Below are positions 28,370-37,995 of a stretch of 64,000 nt of DNA, one piece after another. Where the stretch lies: contig NZ_CP063656.1 in the NCBI RefSeq assembly GCF_015209725.1, positions 1,843,001 to 1,907,000 of the forward strand. The letters are read 5' to 3'. The position numbers and the translations under genes were made by a program. A model generated the notes under the pieces. That model ran no database searches. It was not told where the DNA came from and saw nothing but the letters and a program-made list of their open reading frames with translations. The stretch comes from Lysobacter ciconiae (GTDB lineage Bacteria > Pseudomonadota > Gammaproteobacteria > Xanthomonadales > Xanthomonadaceae). Within the stretch, counting starts at the first letter, position 1, and each line of letters begins with the position of its first letter.

Positions 28370-29178
28370 TCAGGTCTGGGGCAGGCGGTCGAGGGCTTCG
28401 CGCAGTGGCAGCAGGAACGCGGCAGCGTTGCGCGCGGCATCGGCGGGATCCAGCGCGTCGGCCATGGCGGCGACCAGCGCGCTGCCGACCACCACTCCGT
28501 CGGCGTGCACGGCCATGGCCGCGGCGCTGGCGGCGTCCTTGATCCCGAAGCCCGCGACGACGGGCACCTTGTCGAGCGCGCGGATCGCGCGTAGGCGCTC
28601 GCCGGCGGCGCCGGTGTCCAGATGGTCGCCGCCGGTCACCCCGGCGTAGGTCACGTAGTACAGGTAGCCGGTGGCCAGCGCGAGCAGGCGCTGCATCCGC
28701 TCGGCCGACGTGGTCGGCGCGGCGAGCAGGATCAGCGCCAGGCCGTGGCGGTCGAAGGCCTCGCGGTACTCGACCGCTTCCTCCGGCGGCAGGTCGACCA
28801 GCAGCGCACCGTCGATACCGGCGGCAACCGCCTGCTGCGCATACGCTTCCGGACCGCGGATCTCGACCGGATTGAGGTAGCCCATCAGCACCACCGGGGT
28901 GTCCTGGTTGTCCTCGCGGAACTGGCGCACGGTCTCGAACACGTAGTCCATGTCGGCGCCGCGGGCGAGCGCGCGCTCGGAGCTGTGCTGGATGGTGGCG
29001 CCATCGGCCATCGGATCCGAGAACGGCACGCCGATCTCGATCACGTCCGCGCCGGCGGCGACCAGGGCGTGCATCACCGGCATCGTGGCCTCCAGCGACG
29101 GGTCGCCAGCGGTGATGAAGGGCACCAGCGCCTTGCGGCCTTGTGCTTTCAGTGCGGCGAAACGGGCGGCGATGCGGC

Positions 29179-29182
<4 letters not shown>
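28370..29182 (-). CDS. trpA: Tryptophan synthase alpha subunit
   Basis: Cleaves indole-3-glycerol phosphate to indole, which is channelled to TrpB. The 270-residue TIM barrel has VPFITAGDPS, the catalytic glutamate in DVIEIGVPFSDPMADG (with the catalytic aspartate), and the phosphate site GFGIKDAASA. The start is GTG at 29180-29182, overlapping the trpB stop (GTGA); longer frames extend into trpB. Confidence 0.96.
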
Positions 29183-30408
<1,226 letters not shown>

Positions 30409-30498
30409 GACTCGGTTTCACCGGGGGAGGTTTGGCGACCGCGGCAGTTGCCGCGCGCGGTGTCGGGGCCGTATCGGCAGAGCGGTGGGTTGGACGCG

Positions 30499-31158
30499 TC
30501 AGTCCAGCACGTGGCAGTCGGCGCGGCGCACCTGTTCGACGAAGCGGCGCATCCGGTCGCCATCCTTCAAGCCGGGCGCACTTTCAATGCCGCTGGAGAC
30601 ATCCACCGCCCAAGGCATCGTGGCGATGATCGCATCGAACACGTTGTCCGCGGTCAGGCCGCCGGCCAGCACGAAAGGCTTCTGCACGCCCGCCGGGATG
30701 CGCGACCAGTCGAATACCTTGCCGCTGCCGCCGCTGCCACCGGCGCCGTGGCTGTCAAAAAGAAAGCCGGCAGCGCTGGGGTACTGCTGCTGCAAGGCAG
30801 CAGGGTGCTCGTTCGCGATCGGGCTGCCCATCGCGATGGCCTTGAGGTAGGGCACGCCGAACGCTCGGCAGAATGCATCATCCTCGCTGCCATGGAACTG
30901 CAGCAGGCTGGGACGGATCTGGCGCACCACTTCGCGGACTTCCTCGGCGGGGTTGTCGCTGAACAGGGCGACGGAATCCACCATCGGCGACAGCGCCTGG
31001 CGCATGGCGCGCGCCTCCGCCGGGGCGATCCGGCGGCTGCTGCCGTGGGCGAACACGAAACCGATCGCGTCGGCGCCCAGCTCGCAGGCAAGCCGCACGT
31101 CGCCCGGCCTGGTGAAACCGCAGAACTTGATCCGGGTGCGAAACAGGGTCCGCTTCAA
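30499..31158 (-). CDS. trpF: Phosphoribosylanthranilate isomerase
   Basis: Performs the Amadori rearrangement of N-(5'-phosphoribosyl)anthranilate in tryptophan synthesis. The 219-residue TIM barrel has the catalytic cysteine in RIKFCGFTRPGD and the general-acid aspartate in FLFDSHG, plus LAGGLTADNV and VDVSSGIES at the phosphate site. The best start is TTG at 31156-31158 with GAGG about 8 bases upstream; there is no in-frame ATG or GTG near the conserved N-terminus. Confidence 0.95.
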   Translation of the reverse strand: MKRTLFRTRIKFCGFTRPGDVRLACELGADAIGFVFAHGSSRRIAPAEARAMRQALSPMVDSVALFSDNPAEEVREVVRQIRPSLLQFHGSEDDAFCRAFGVPYLKAIAMGSPIANEHPAALQQQYPSAAGFLFDSHGAGGSGGSGKVFDWSRIPAGVQKPFVLAGGLTADNVFDAIIATMPWAVDVSSGIESAPGLKDGDRMRRFVEQVRRADCHVLD

Positions 31159-31260
31159 GACAACGTCCTCAACACTTGCTCCTGATGGCCGGACGTTCCG
31201 GCCGCTCCGCGCTTGGCGGGCCCATGAATATAGTCCGGAAGCACGCGCGCGTCGCGCCGC

Positions 31261-32136
31261 TCACAGGGTGACTTCAGCGGGCAGCTGCCAGTGGGCGGGG
31301 TAGCGCGGGCCGATGAACACCAGTCCTGCCGAGGGCGCCGTCGGGCCGGCCCGGCTGCGATCGCGCCCGTCCAGCACCTCGCGCAGCCAGCCGGCCGTAC
31401 GCTCACCCTGCCCGACCAGCAGCAGGCTGCCGACGATATTGCGCACCATGTGATGGAGAAAGGCGTTCGCCTGGACCTCCACCGTGACCAGGTCGCCCTC
31501 GCGCGTTACGGCGATGTGGTGCAGATCGCGGCGCGCGTGCGGCGCCTGGCAGTGCACGGTCCGGAACGCGGAAAAGTCATGTTCGCCGAGCAGATCCTGC
31601 GCGGCCTGGTGCATCGCGTCGGCATCCAGCGGTTTGCGCACCCAGCTCAGGTACTGGTGCTGCAGGGCAGGCCGGATCGCGCGATTGAGGATGGTGTAGC
31701 GGTAACGCCGCGCACGGGCGGAAAACCGGGCGTGGAACTCGTCGGTCGTGGGCACGCACCATTTCACGCACACCGACGGCGGCAGGTTGCTGGTGGTGCC
31801 CAGTACCCAGCCACGCGGGTCACGCTGCGCCGGGCCATCAAAATGCACCACCTGGGTCGCGGCATGCACACCGGCGTCGGTGCGACCGGCGCACACCACG
31901 CCAATGCTTCGGCCCGCGACGATGCTGACGGCATGCTCCACCGCTGCCTGCACGGTGGGTTCGCTGCGTCGCCCCGGCTCGTCGCGCCTGTTCAGCCGCT
32001 GCCAGCCCGAGAAATTGCCGCCGTCGTACTCCACGCCGAGCACCCAGCGACGCTCTGCCGGCGGGGTCTGCGCGTCCGCGTCAGCCCGCGGGTCGTGCGG
32101 GACCGGGTCCGGCAACGTGCCGTTGTCTGTTGGCAC
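31261..32136 (-). CDS. truA: tRNA pseudouridine(38-40) synthase
   Basis: Makes pseudouridine at positions 38-40 of the anticodon stem-loop. The 291-residue product contains GVEYDGGNFSGWQRL and the catalytic loop CAGRTDAGVHA, with the nucleophilic aspartate, and FLHHMVRNIVGSL near the C-terminus. A 30-residue polar N-terminal extension precedes the domain. The start is GTG at 32136, 3 bases after the fimV stop. Confidence 0.96.
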   Translation of the reverse strand: MPTDNGTLPDPVPHDPRADADAQTPPAERRWVLGVEYDGGNFSGWQRLNRRDEPGRRSEPTVQAAVEHAVSIVAGRSIGVVCAGRTDAGVHAATQVVHFDGPAQRDPRGWVLGTTSNLPPSVCVKWCVPTTDEFHARFSARARRYRYTILNRAIRPALQHQYLSWVRKPLDADAMHQAAQDLLGEHDFSAFRTVHCQAPHARRDLHHIAVTREGDLVTVEVQANAFLHHMVRNIVGSLLLVGQGERTAGWLREVLDGRDRSRAGPTAPSAGLVFIGPRYPAHWQLPAEVTL

Positions 32137-32139
32137 CGC

Positions 32140-34050
32140 TTATCCCAGCTCCCGCAACAGGCGCGTGGCCTGCTGTCGCGCCTCCAGACTGCCGCTGACC
32201 TCCAGCTCGCCCAGCAACTGCCGGGCGCTGTCTTCATCGCCCAGGTCGAGGTAGGCACGCGCCAGTTCGAGGCGTTCCATGCCCGGCGCATCGTCGCCAC
32301 CGAGGGGCGCTGACGGCCGGACTGCCGGCGGGCGAGGCTCGTCATGCGATGCATCGGCAATCGCCGCGGAGGCCGAACGCGGGGGCTCGTCGCCGGCCGC
32401 AGTCGCGGCGGCCCCGTGCCACGCGGGGGCCGTAGCAGCAGCGGCCGCGGTCAAATCCGCGTCCTCCGACGTCGGCACGGGCGATTCCGCAAAGGATGGG
32501 GATGCTGCTTCCCGGCCCGATGGCACGGCCGGATTTGCGTCGGGGAGATCATCGCCCGCTGACTTGCCCATCGCGGCCGCCGGATGCGCCAAGTTCGGGG
32601 TCAGCGCATTGACTTCCGGATCCGCAGTCGCAGCAGCGCCGACAGCGGAACCGGCAGCAAAACCCGGCGCCGGGGTCGAGGACGCGGGCGCCACCGGCGC
32701 CCGGAAGCGCGGTACCGAGTCCACGCGTCGGCGCCACCACCAGACAGCCACGAGTGCCAGCACCAGGAGCGTCCCGCCCACCAGCCATGGCACCGCGGAG
32801 CCACCTGCCTCGTCCGCCGGGGCGGTCGACTGGGCGGACTGCGCCTGGGCCAATTGCTCCTGCGCGGATGCAAGCTCGGCGTCCTTCATCGCGAGCAGCT
32901 TCTGCTGGTCGGACTGGAGTTGCTCGAGGGTATCGATGCGACTCTTGAGGTCGGCCAACTCCGCGTCCCGGGCCGCGAGGGTTTCCGTGGTCGTCTGCAA
33001 TTCCTGTCGCACCATGTCGCCCTCGCCTCCGGCACTGAGGCCTGATTGGGTACCCGCGCGCGACGCATCACTGGCGCCGGGCGGAACAATTTCCAGTCGC
33101 GCACCGTCGGCGGGCGCGACCGCCGGCGCGGCGGCCGCGGTATCGCCCGGATCCTGGGAAGCGTCTCCAGCCGCGTCCGCCACCTGCGGCTGCGGGACCG
33201 GCTGCGATGCGACCCGCCACGCGCTGGTCTGTTCGCGCACCTGTGCCGCTGCCTGCGCGGCGGTGATCGCGGCAACCTCATCGGCGGCTGGAATCCGCAA
33301 GACCGCGCCCTGCTTGAGCATATGGATGTTGCCGCCGATGAACGCGTCCGGATTCGCCTGCAGGAGGGCGATCATCCGCTGCTGCAGGTTGCCGTCCATT
33401 TCCAGACCCGCCGCGATTTTCGACAGGTGTTCACCGCTCTGCACCGCGCCGTAGCGGGTCGGTGGTGACGCCGGTTGCGCGGGCGTCGGGATGGCGGGCA
33501 CCGGATCGTTCGCCTCCAACGGGCGCTCGTCGCCGGCATCGACATCGGCGGCCGCGGACGGCCGGGTTTGCTCCGCCACAGCGTCGCGGACAATCGCATT
33601 GCTCGGCGCCTGGGTCGGCGCCTGGATGGACGGCTGCGCCGACGCAGCCAGCGTGCGCGGCGCGTCCATCAGCGTGGAGTATTCGCGAACCAGCCGGCCC
33701 TGGCCCCAGTCGACCTCGACCAGGAAGCTCAGCAGTGGCTGTTCAATCGGCGCCACGCTGGTGACCCGGATCACCGGTCGACCCGCATCGTTGAGCGCCG
33801 GCGTGAACTGCAGGTCCGCAACGGCGCCCTGCGGAAGATCCAGACCGATGCGGGCAAATGTCTCCGGCGAGGCGAGGCCGGCGCGCAGGCCTTCCAGCTC
33901 GGAGGGATCGCTGGACACGATCATGATCTCGGCCAGCAGCGGCTCGCCCAGCTTGGACTTCAACTGGATCTGGCCCAGCCCCAGCGCCGCCGCGGCCCCA
34001 CTGGCAAGCATCAGGACCAGCGCCAGCGCGGCGCGCATCAATGGATTCAC
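32140..34050 (-). CDS. fimV: FimV-like peptidoglycan-binding inner-membrane hub protein
   Basis: In Pseudomonas FimV is a polar organiser of type IV pili, twitching and cAMP signalling. The 636-residue product has a signal peptide (about 1-22), a FimV N-terminal domain (about 23-130, LGQIQLKSKLGEPLLAEI), a LysM-like segment (199-254), a predicted coiled coil (about 345-406), one transmembrane helix (420-439), an acidic Ala/Pro-rich cytoplasmic region and the C-terminal FimV motif (about 585-636, MERLELARAYLDLGDEDSAR). The GTG at 34050 has AGGGGGG about 5 bases upstream. It is shorter than the roughly 900-residue Pseudomonas protein. The asd-fimV-truA order is conserved. Confidence 0.9.
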   Translation of the reverse strand: MNPLMRAALALVLMLASGAAAALGLGQIQLKSKLGEPLLAEIMIVSSDPSELEGLRAGLASPETFARIGLDLPQGAVADLQFTPALNDAGRPVIRVTSVAPIEQPLLSFLVEVDWGQGRLVREYSTLMDAPRTLAASAQPSIQAPTQAPSNAIVRDAVAEQTRPSAAADVDAGDERPLEANDPVPAIPTPAQPASPPTRYGAVQSGEHLSKIAAGLEMDGNLQQRMIALLQANPDAFIGGNIHMLKQGAVLRIPAADEVAAITAAQAAAQVREQTSAWRVASQPVPQPQVADAAGDASQDPGDTAAAAPAVAPADGARLEIVPPGASDASRAGTQSGLSAGGEGDMVRQELQTTTETLAARDAELADLKSRIDTLEQLQSDQQKLLAMKDAELASAQEQLAQAQSAQSTAPADEAGGSAVPWLVGGTLLVLALVAVWWWRRRVDSVPRFRAPVAPASSTPAPGFAAGSAVGAAATADPEVNALTPNLAHPAAAMGKSAGDDLPDANPAVPSGREAASPSFAESPVPTSEDADLTAAAAATAPAWHGAAATAAGDEPPRSASAAIADASHDEPRPPAVRPSAPLGGDDAPGMERLELARAYLDLGDEDSARQLLGELEVSGSLEARQQATRLLRELG

Positions 34051-34124
34051 AGGCACCCCCCTCGATTCCCCTGCCGGGGACTCTAACGGCGCAGGCAGCG
34101 CGCAGCAATGCGCGCGCGGGAACG

Positions 34125-35144
34125 TCATTGACGCTCCGCCACGACCAGTTCGGCCAGCTGTACCGCGTTCAGGGCAGCGCCCTTGCGGATGTTGTCGGCC
34201 ACCACCCACAGCGACAGGCCACGCGGATGAGAAATGTCCTCGCGGATGCGGCCAACATAGACCGGGTCATTGCCCGAGGCATGGGTCACCGCGGTCGGAT
34301 AGCCGCCATCGATGTGCTCATCGACCACTTCCAGCCCCGGCTGCGCCCGCAACAGTTCGCGTGCTTCTTCGGCGGTGAGTTTGTCCCTGGTCTCGATGTG
34401 CACGGCCTCGGAGTGGCCGTAGAAAACCGGCACACGGACCACCGTGGCGTTCACCCCGATGCGGTCATCGCCGAGGATCCGGCGCGTTTCCCAGACCAGC
34501 TTCATCTCCTCGGTGGTGTAGCCGTTGTCGATGAAGTCGCCGCCGTGGGGGATCACGTTGAACGCAATCTGGACCGGATAGACGTTGGACTCGACGCTGC
34601 GGAAATTGAGCATGTCGGCAGTCTGCTTGCCCAGCTCGTACATCGCGGCGCGGCCGGTGCCCGATACGGACTGGTAGGTCGCGATGTTGATCCGCTCGAT
34701 GGTCGCGCGGCGGTGGATCGGCGCCAGCGCCACCATCAGCTGCATCGTGGAGCAGTTCGGGTTGGCGATGATGCCGCGCGGGCGCTCGCGCAGTGCGTCG
34801 GGGTTGACCTCGGCGACGACCAGCGGAACGTCCGGGTCGCCACGGAACTCGGAGGAGTTGTCGATGACGACGGCGCCGGCCGCGGCAAATTTTGCCGCGT
34901 ACTCGCGCGACACGCTGCTGCCGGCAGCAAACAGGGCGATGTCCACGCCGCCGGGATCGAACCCGGCGATATCCAGCACCACCAGCTTGCGCGCGCCGTA
35001 CTCGAGCTTTTCACCCGCCGAGCGCTCGCTGGCCAGCAGGTGCAGTTCTCCGATGGGGAACTGGCGTTCGGCGAGGATCGCCAGAAGGGTTTCGCCGACC
35101 GCGCCGGTGGCACCGACGATCGCGACGTTGACGGGCTTGCTCAT
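34125..35144 (-). other. asd: Asd portion of the fused frame, with possible internal start
   Basis: This marks the 339-codon segment corresponding to a normal stand-alone aspartate-semialdehyde dehydrogenase. The ATG at 35142-35144 (MSKPVNVAIVGATGAVG) sits exactly where other Asd proteins begin. Upstream of it only a weak purine stretch (GGATAG, 7 bases before the ATG) could serve as a ribosome-binding site. Independent internal initiation is therefore possible but not strongly supported. Confidence 0.6.
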
Positions 35145-36254
35145 GACAGGGCTATCCGGGAATTGCTGTGGGGTGGGGAGGGTTGGCACCTCGACATCAC
35201 CGCATTGGGCGCGGTGCCGCAGCGCCTGGTCCATCAGGACCGCAGCCACCATCGCCTCGCAGATCGGCGTCGCGCGGATGCCGACGCACGGATCGTGGCG
35301 ACCGGTGGTGACCACTTCAACGGTATTGCCATGGATGTCCAGGCTGTCGACCGGCAGGCGCAGGCTGGAGGTCGGCTTGAAGGCGACCGAGCAGGTCACG
35401 CGCTGGCCACTGCTGATGCCGCCCAGGATGCCGCCGGCATGGTTGGACGCGAAACCGTCCGGGCCCAGCCCGTCGCGATGCTCGCTGCCCTTCTGGCCGA
35501 TGGCGCCGAAACCGGCACCGATCTCCACGCCCTTGACCGCGTTGATGCTCATCAGCGCGCCGGCGAGTTCGCCGTCGAGCTTGCCGTAGATCGGCTCGCC
35601 CCAGCCGGGCGGAACGCCGTCGGCCCAGACATCCACGCGTGCGCCCACCGAGTCGCCGGACTTGCGCAGCGCGTCCATGTACGCCTCCAGCTGCGGGACC
35701 TGGGCCGCGTCGGGCCAGAAGAACGGGTTGTCCTCCACCACCGACAGGTCCATCGAGGCCGGGCGGATGTCTCCGAGCTGGGAGAGGAAGCCCTGGATGC
35801 GGATGCCATGGCGCTGCGCCAGCCACTTCCTGGCGATCACCCCGGCGGCGACGCGCATCGTGGTTTCTCGCGCACTCGAGCGCCCGCCGCCACGCGGGTC
35901 GCGGATGCCGTACTTGTGCCAGTAGGTGTAGTCGGCGTGGCCCGGCCGGAACTGCTCGGCAATCTTCGCGTAGTCGCGGCTGCGCGCGTCGGTATTGCGG
36001 ATCAGCAGGGCGATCGGAGTGCCGGTGGTGCGGCCCTCGTAAACGCCGGAAAGGATCTCGACCTCGTCGCTCTCGTGGCGCGCCGAGGTGTGCCGCGACT
36101 TGCCGGTCGCGCGGCGCTCAAGGTCGTGGCGGAAGTCCGCAGAATCGATCTGCAGGCCCGGAGGACAACCATCCACCACGCAGCCGATCGCCGGCCCGTG
36201 GCTCTCGCCGAAGGTGGTTACCGCAAACAGCTTTCCGTATGTGTTGCTGGCCAA
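34125..36254 (-). CDS. aroC/asd: Chorismate synthase fused in frame to aspartate-semialdehyde dehydrogenase
   Basis: One open frame of 709 codons holds two complete enzymes. Residues 1 to about 358 are chorismate synthase (FMN-dependent last step of the shikimate pathway): GESHG at 16-20, FRPGHADYTY, GGRSSARETTMRVAAG and the family C-terminus MDQALRHRAQCGDV. A short Pro/Gln linker follows (about 359-370). Residues 371-709 are Asd (aspartate-4-phosphate reduction for Lys/Thr/Met/diaminopimelate): GATGAVG and the catalytic cysteine in NPNCSTMQL (residue 501). No stop codon separates them. The start is TTG at 36252-36254 with GGAGG 7 bases upstream. Elsewhere the two genes are usually separate. 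A missed stop from sequence error is the main alternative. Confidence 0.88.
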   Translation of the reverse strand: MASNTYGKLFAVTTFGESHGPAIGCVVDGCPPGLQIDSADFRHDLERRATGKSRHTSARHESDEVEILSGVYEGRTTGTPIALLIRNTDARSRDYAKIAEQFRPGHADYTYWHKYGIRDPRGGGRSSARETTMRVAAGVIARKWLAQRHGIRIQGFLSQLGDIRPASMDLSVVEDNPFFWPDAAQVPQLEAYMDALRKSGDSVGARVDVWADGVPPGWGEPIYGKLDGELAGALMSINAVKGVEIGAGFGAIGQKGSEHRDGLGPDGFASNHAGGILGGISSGQRVTCSVAFKPTSSLRLPVDSLDIHGNTVEVVTTGRHDPCVGIRATPICEAMVAAVLMDQALRHRAQCGDVEVPTLPTPQQFPDSPVMSKPVNVAIVGATGAVGETLLAILAERQFPIGELHLLASERSAGEKLEYGARKLVVLDIAGFDPGGVDIALFAAGSSVSREYAAKFAAAGAVVIDNSSEFRGDPDVPLVVAEVNPDALRERPRGIIANPNCSTMQLMVALAPIHRRATIERINIATYQSVSGTGRAAMYELGKQTADMLNFRSVESNVYPVQIAFNVIPHGGDFIDNGYTTEEMKLVWETRRILGDDRIGVNATVVRVPVFYGHSEAVHIETRDKLTAEEARELLRAQPGLEVVDEHIDGGYPTAVTHASGNDPVYVGRIREDISHPRGLSLWVVADNIRKGAALNAVQLAELVVAERQ

Positions 36255-36306
36255 ATTGGTGCCTCCACGGGGCGACGGCCGGGCCGGGGCCGCACCCGGT
36301 ACTGAT

Positions 36307-37254
36307 TCAGCCGCGAGCGTCGGCCAGGTCCTTGATCCTCGCATGATGGGCGACCAGATCGGCGCGCTCGGCGACGAAGATCCCCATCTGGCCCACCTTG
36401 AACTCCACCCACGCCAGTGGCAGCTCAGGCAGCAGCTCGACCAGCGCGCGCTCCGCCTCGCCAACTTCGCAGATCAGCAGGCCATCGGTCGACAGGTGCT
36501 CCGGCGCGTCGCGCAGGATCTTCAGGGCCAGGTCCAGTCCATCCTCGCCGGCGCGCAGGCCGAGCTCGGGCTCGTGGGCGTATTCGGCCGGCAGCGCATC
36601 GGTCTCGTCGTGGGTGACGTAAGGCGGATTGGTCACGATCAGGTCGTAGACCTCGCCCTGCAGATCGTTGAACAGGTCGGATTTGCGCAGGCGCACGTTG
36701 TCGGCCAGCAGGCGCTGCTGGTTCTCCGCCGCCAGCGCCAGCGCGTCGTCGTCGATGTCCACGCCGTCGACCTGCCAGTGCGGGTGGTAGTGGGCTGTGG
36801 CGATGGCGATGCAGCCCGAGCCGGTGCACAGATCGAGGACGCGGCTGACCTCGCGCCCGCCCAGCCACGGCTCGAAACCGGCTTCGATCAGCTCGGCGAT
36901 CGGCGAACGCGGCACCAGCGCGCGCGGATCGGACTTGAAGCTCAGCCCGGCGAACCAGGCCTCACCGGTCAGGTAGGCGGCCGGGATGCGCTCGTTGATG
37001 CGGCGCTCCAGCAAGCCCATCACGCGCTGCTTCTCGTCGGCGGTGACGCGCGAGGCGCCATAGACCGGACTGAGGTCATGCGGCATTGACAGCGCGTGCA
37101 GGACCAGCTGGGTCGCCTCGTCCAGGGCGTTGTCGTAGCTGTGGCCGAACGCCAGGCCTGACTCACCCAGGCGGCTGCCGCCGAAACGGATCAGGTCGAT
37201 GATCGAGATCTGCTCGAACTGGGCGGAGCCGAAATCGGCGCGGTCGACGGTCAT
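36307..37254 (-). CDS. prmB: 50S ribosomal protein L3 N(5)-glutamine methyltransferase
   Basis: SAM-dependent methyltransferase that modifies a glutamine of ribosomal protein L3. The 315-residue product has an N-terminal helical domain (about 1-110), the SAM motif VLDLCTGSGCIAIA and the catalytic NPPY (VTNPPYV). Its N-terminal IPAAYLTGEAWFAGLSF is typical of the HemK/PrmB family. The ATG at 37254 (MTVDRADFGS) follows a candidate -10 box at 37282-37287. It precedes aroC as in many gammaproteobacteria. Confidence 0.93.
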   Translation of the reverse strand: MTVDRADFGSAQFEQISIIDLIRFGGSRLGESGLAFGHSYDNALDEATQLVLHALSMPHDLSPVYGASRVTADEKQRVMGLLERRINERIPAAYLTGEAWFAGLSFKSDPRALVPRSPIAELIEAGFEPWLGGREVSRVLDLCTGSGCIAIATAHYHPHWQVDGVDIDDDALALAAENQQRLLADNVRLRKSDLFNDLQGEVYDLIVTNPPYVTHDETDALPAEYAHEPELGLRAGEDGLDLALKILRDAPEHLSTDGLLICEVGEAERALVELLPELPLAWVEFKVGQMGIFVAERADLVAHHARIKDLADARG

Positions 37255-37281
37255 GGCGGCAGGCTCTGCGGAAGATCGGCG

Positions 37282-37287
37282 ATTATA
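37282..37287 (-). promoter_or_regulatory. Candidate -10 box of prmB
   Basis: TATAAT on the minus strand, 27 bases before the prmB start codon. No clear -35 is seen at the expected distance. Confidence 0.4.
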
Positions 37288-37302
37288 GCGGCAGCGGGCG
37301 GC

Positions 37303-37308
37303 TATCAT
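37303..37308 (+). promoter_or_regulatory. Candidate -10 box of the SCO1/psd transcript
   Basis: TATCAT on the plus strand, 32 bases before the SCO1/SenC start codon and 15 bases from the opposing prmB -10 box. A -35 is not obvious. Confidence 0.3.
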
Positions 37309-37340
37309 GGCCGCTGATCCGCTCCACCACCGGGCTGTCC

Positions 37341-37988
37341 ATGTTCAACCGCAGCACCCTCGTCATCCTGTTCATCGCCCTGGCCGCCGGGCTCGGATTG
37401 CTCGCGTCGAAGCATTTCTTCGGCAAGTCGGCGCCATCGGCGTGGCCGCAGACGAGCGCGGTCAAGCTGTTCGATCCGCCGCGGCCGTTGCCGGACTTCA
37501 GCCTGCGCCAGTCCGACGGCACCCAGCTGGTCCCGGGCGAACTCAACGGGCACTGGACGCTGGTGTTCCTGGGGTTCACCCACTGCCCCGACATCTGCCC
37601 CCTGACGCTCTCGCAGATGGCCCAGGCGCAGCAGCAGTGGGAGTCGATTCCCGACGCGGTGCGTCCGCGCGTGCTGTTCGTCTCGGTGGATCCGGAGCGC
37701 GACACGCCCGACCGCATCGGCGAGTATGCCCATGCTTTCCACAAGGACACCCTGGCGGCGACGGCGGACATTCCCTCGCTGGAGCGGTTCGCCCGTTCGC
37801 TGAGCCTGGTGTTCGCCAAGGCGCCGCCGGAAGACGGCGCACCGGCGGACCAGTATTCGGTCGACCACAGCGCGACGATGGCCGTGCTGGATCCGCAGGG
37901 CCGCATGTCCGGCGTGGTCCAGCAGCCCTTCGACCCGGCCGCGCTTGCCGCCGACCTTGCCGCATTGACCGCCGCCAGCGCGCCCTGA
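37341..37988 (+). CDS. SCO1/SenC family copper chaperone
   Basis: Membrane-anchored thioredoxin-fold protein that delivers copper to the CuA site of cytochrome c oxidase or handles disulfides there. The 215-residue product has one N-terminal transmembrane anchor (about 6-24) and a periplasmic domain with the copper ligands C82 and C86 (HCPDICPLT) and H176 (SVDHSATM). FVSVDPERDTP is also typical. It starts divergently from prmB and is followed 7 bases later by psd, so the two are probably co-transcribed. Confidence 0.92.
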   Translation: MFNRSTLVILFIALAAGLGLLASKHFFGKSAPSAWPQTSAVKLFDPPRPLPDFSLRQSDGTQLVPGELNGHWTLVFLGFTHCPDICPLTLSQMAQAQQQWESIPDAVRPRVLFVSVDPERDTPDRIGEYAHAFHKDTLAATADIPSLERFARSLSLVFAKAPPEDGAPADQYSVDHSATMAVLDPQGRMSGVVQQPFDPAALAADLAALTAASAP

Positions 37989-37995
37989 GAGTCCC

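Noticed and set aside
31187..31203. Perfect GGCCGGA/TCCGGCC hairpin between truA and trpF as terminator
   Set aside because: No T-run follows on either strand; kept only as a possible leader structure upstream of trpF.
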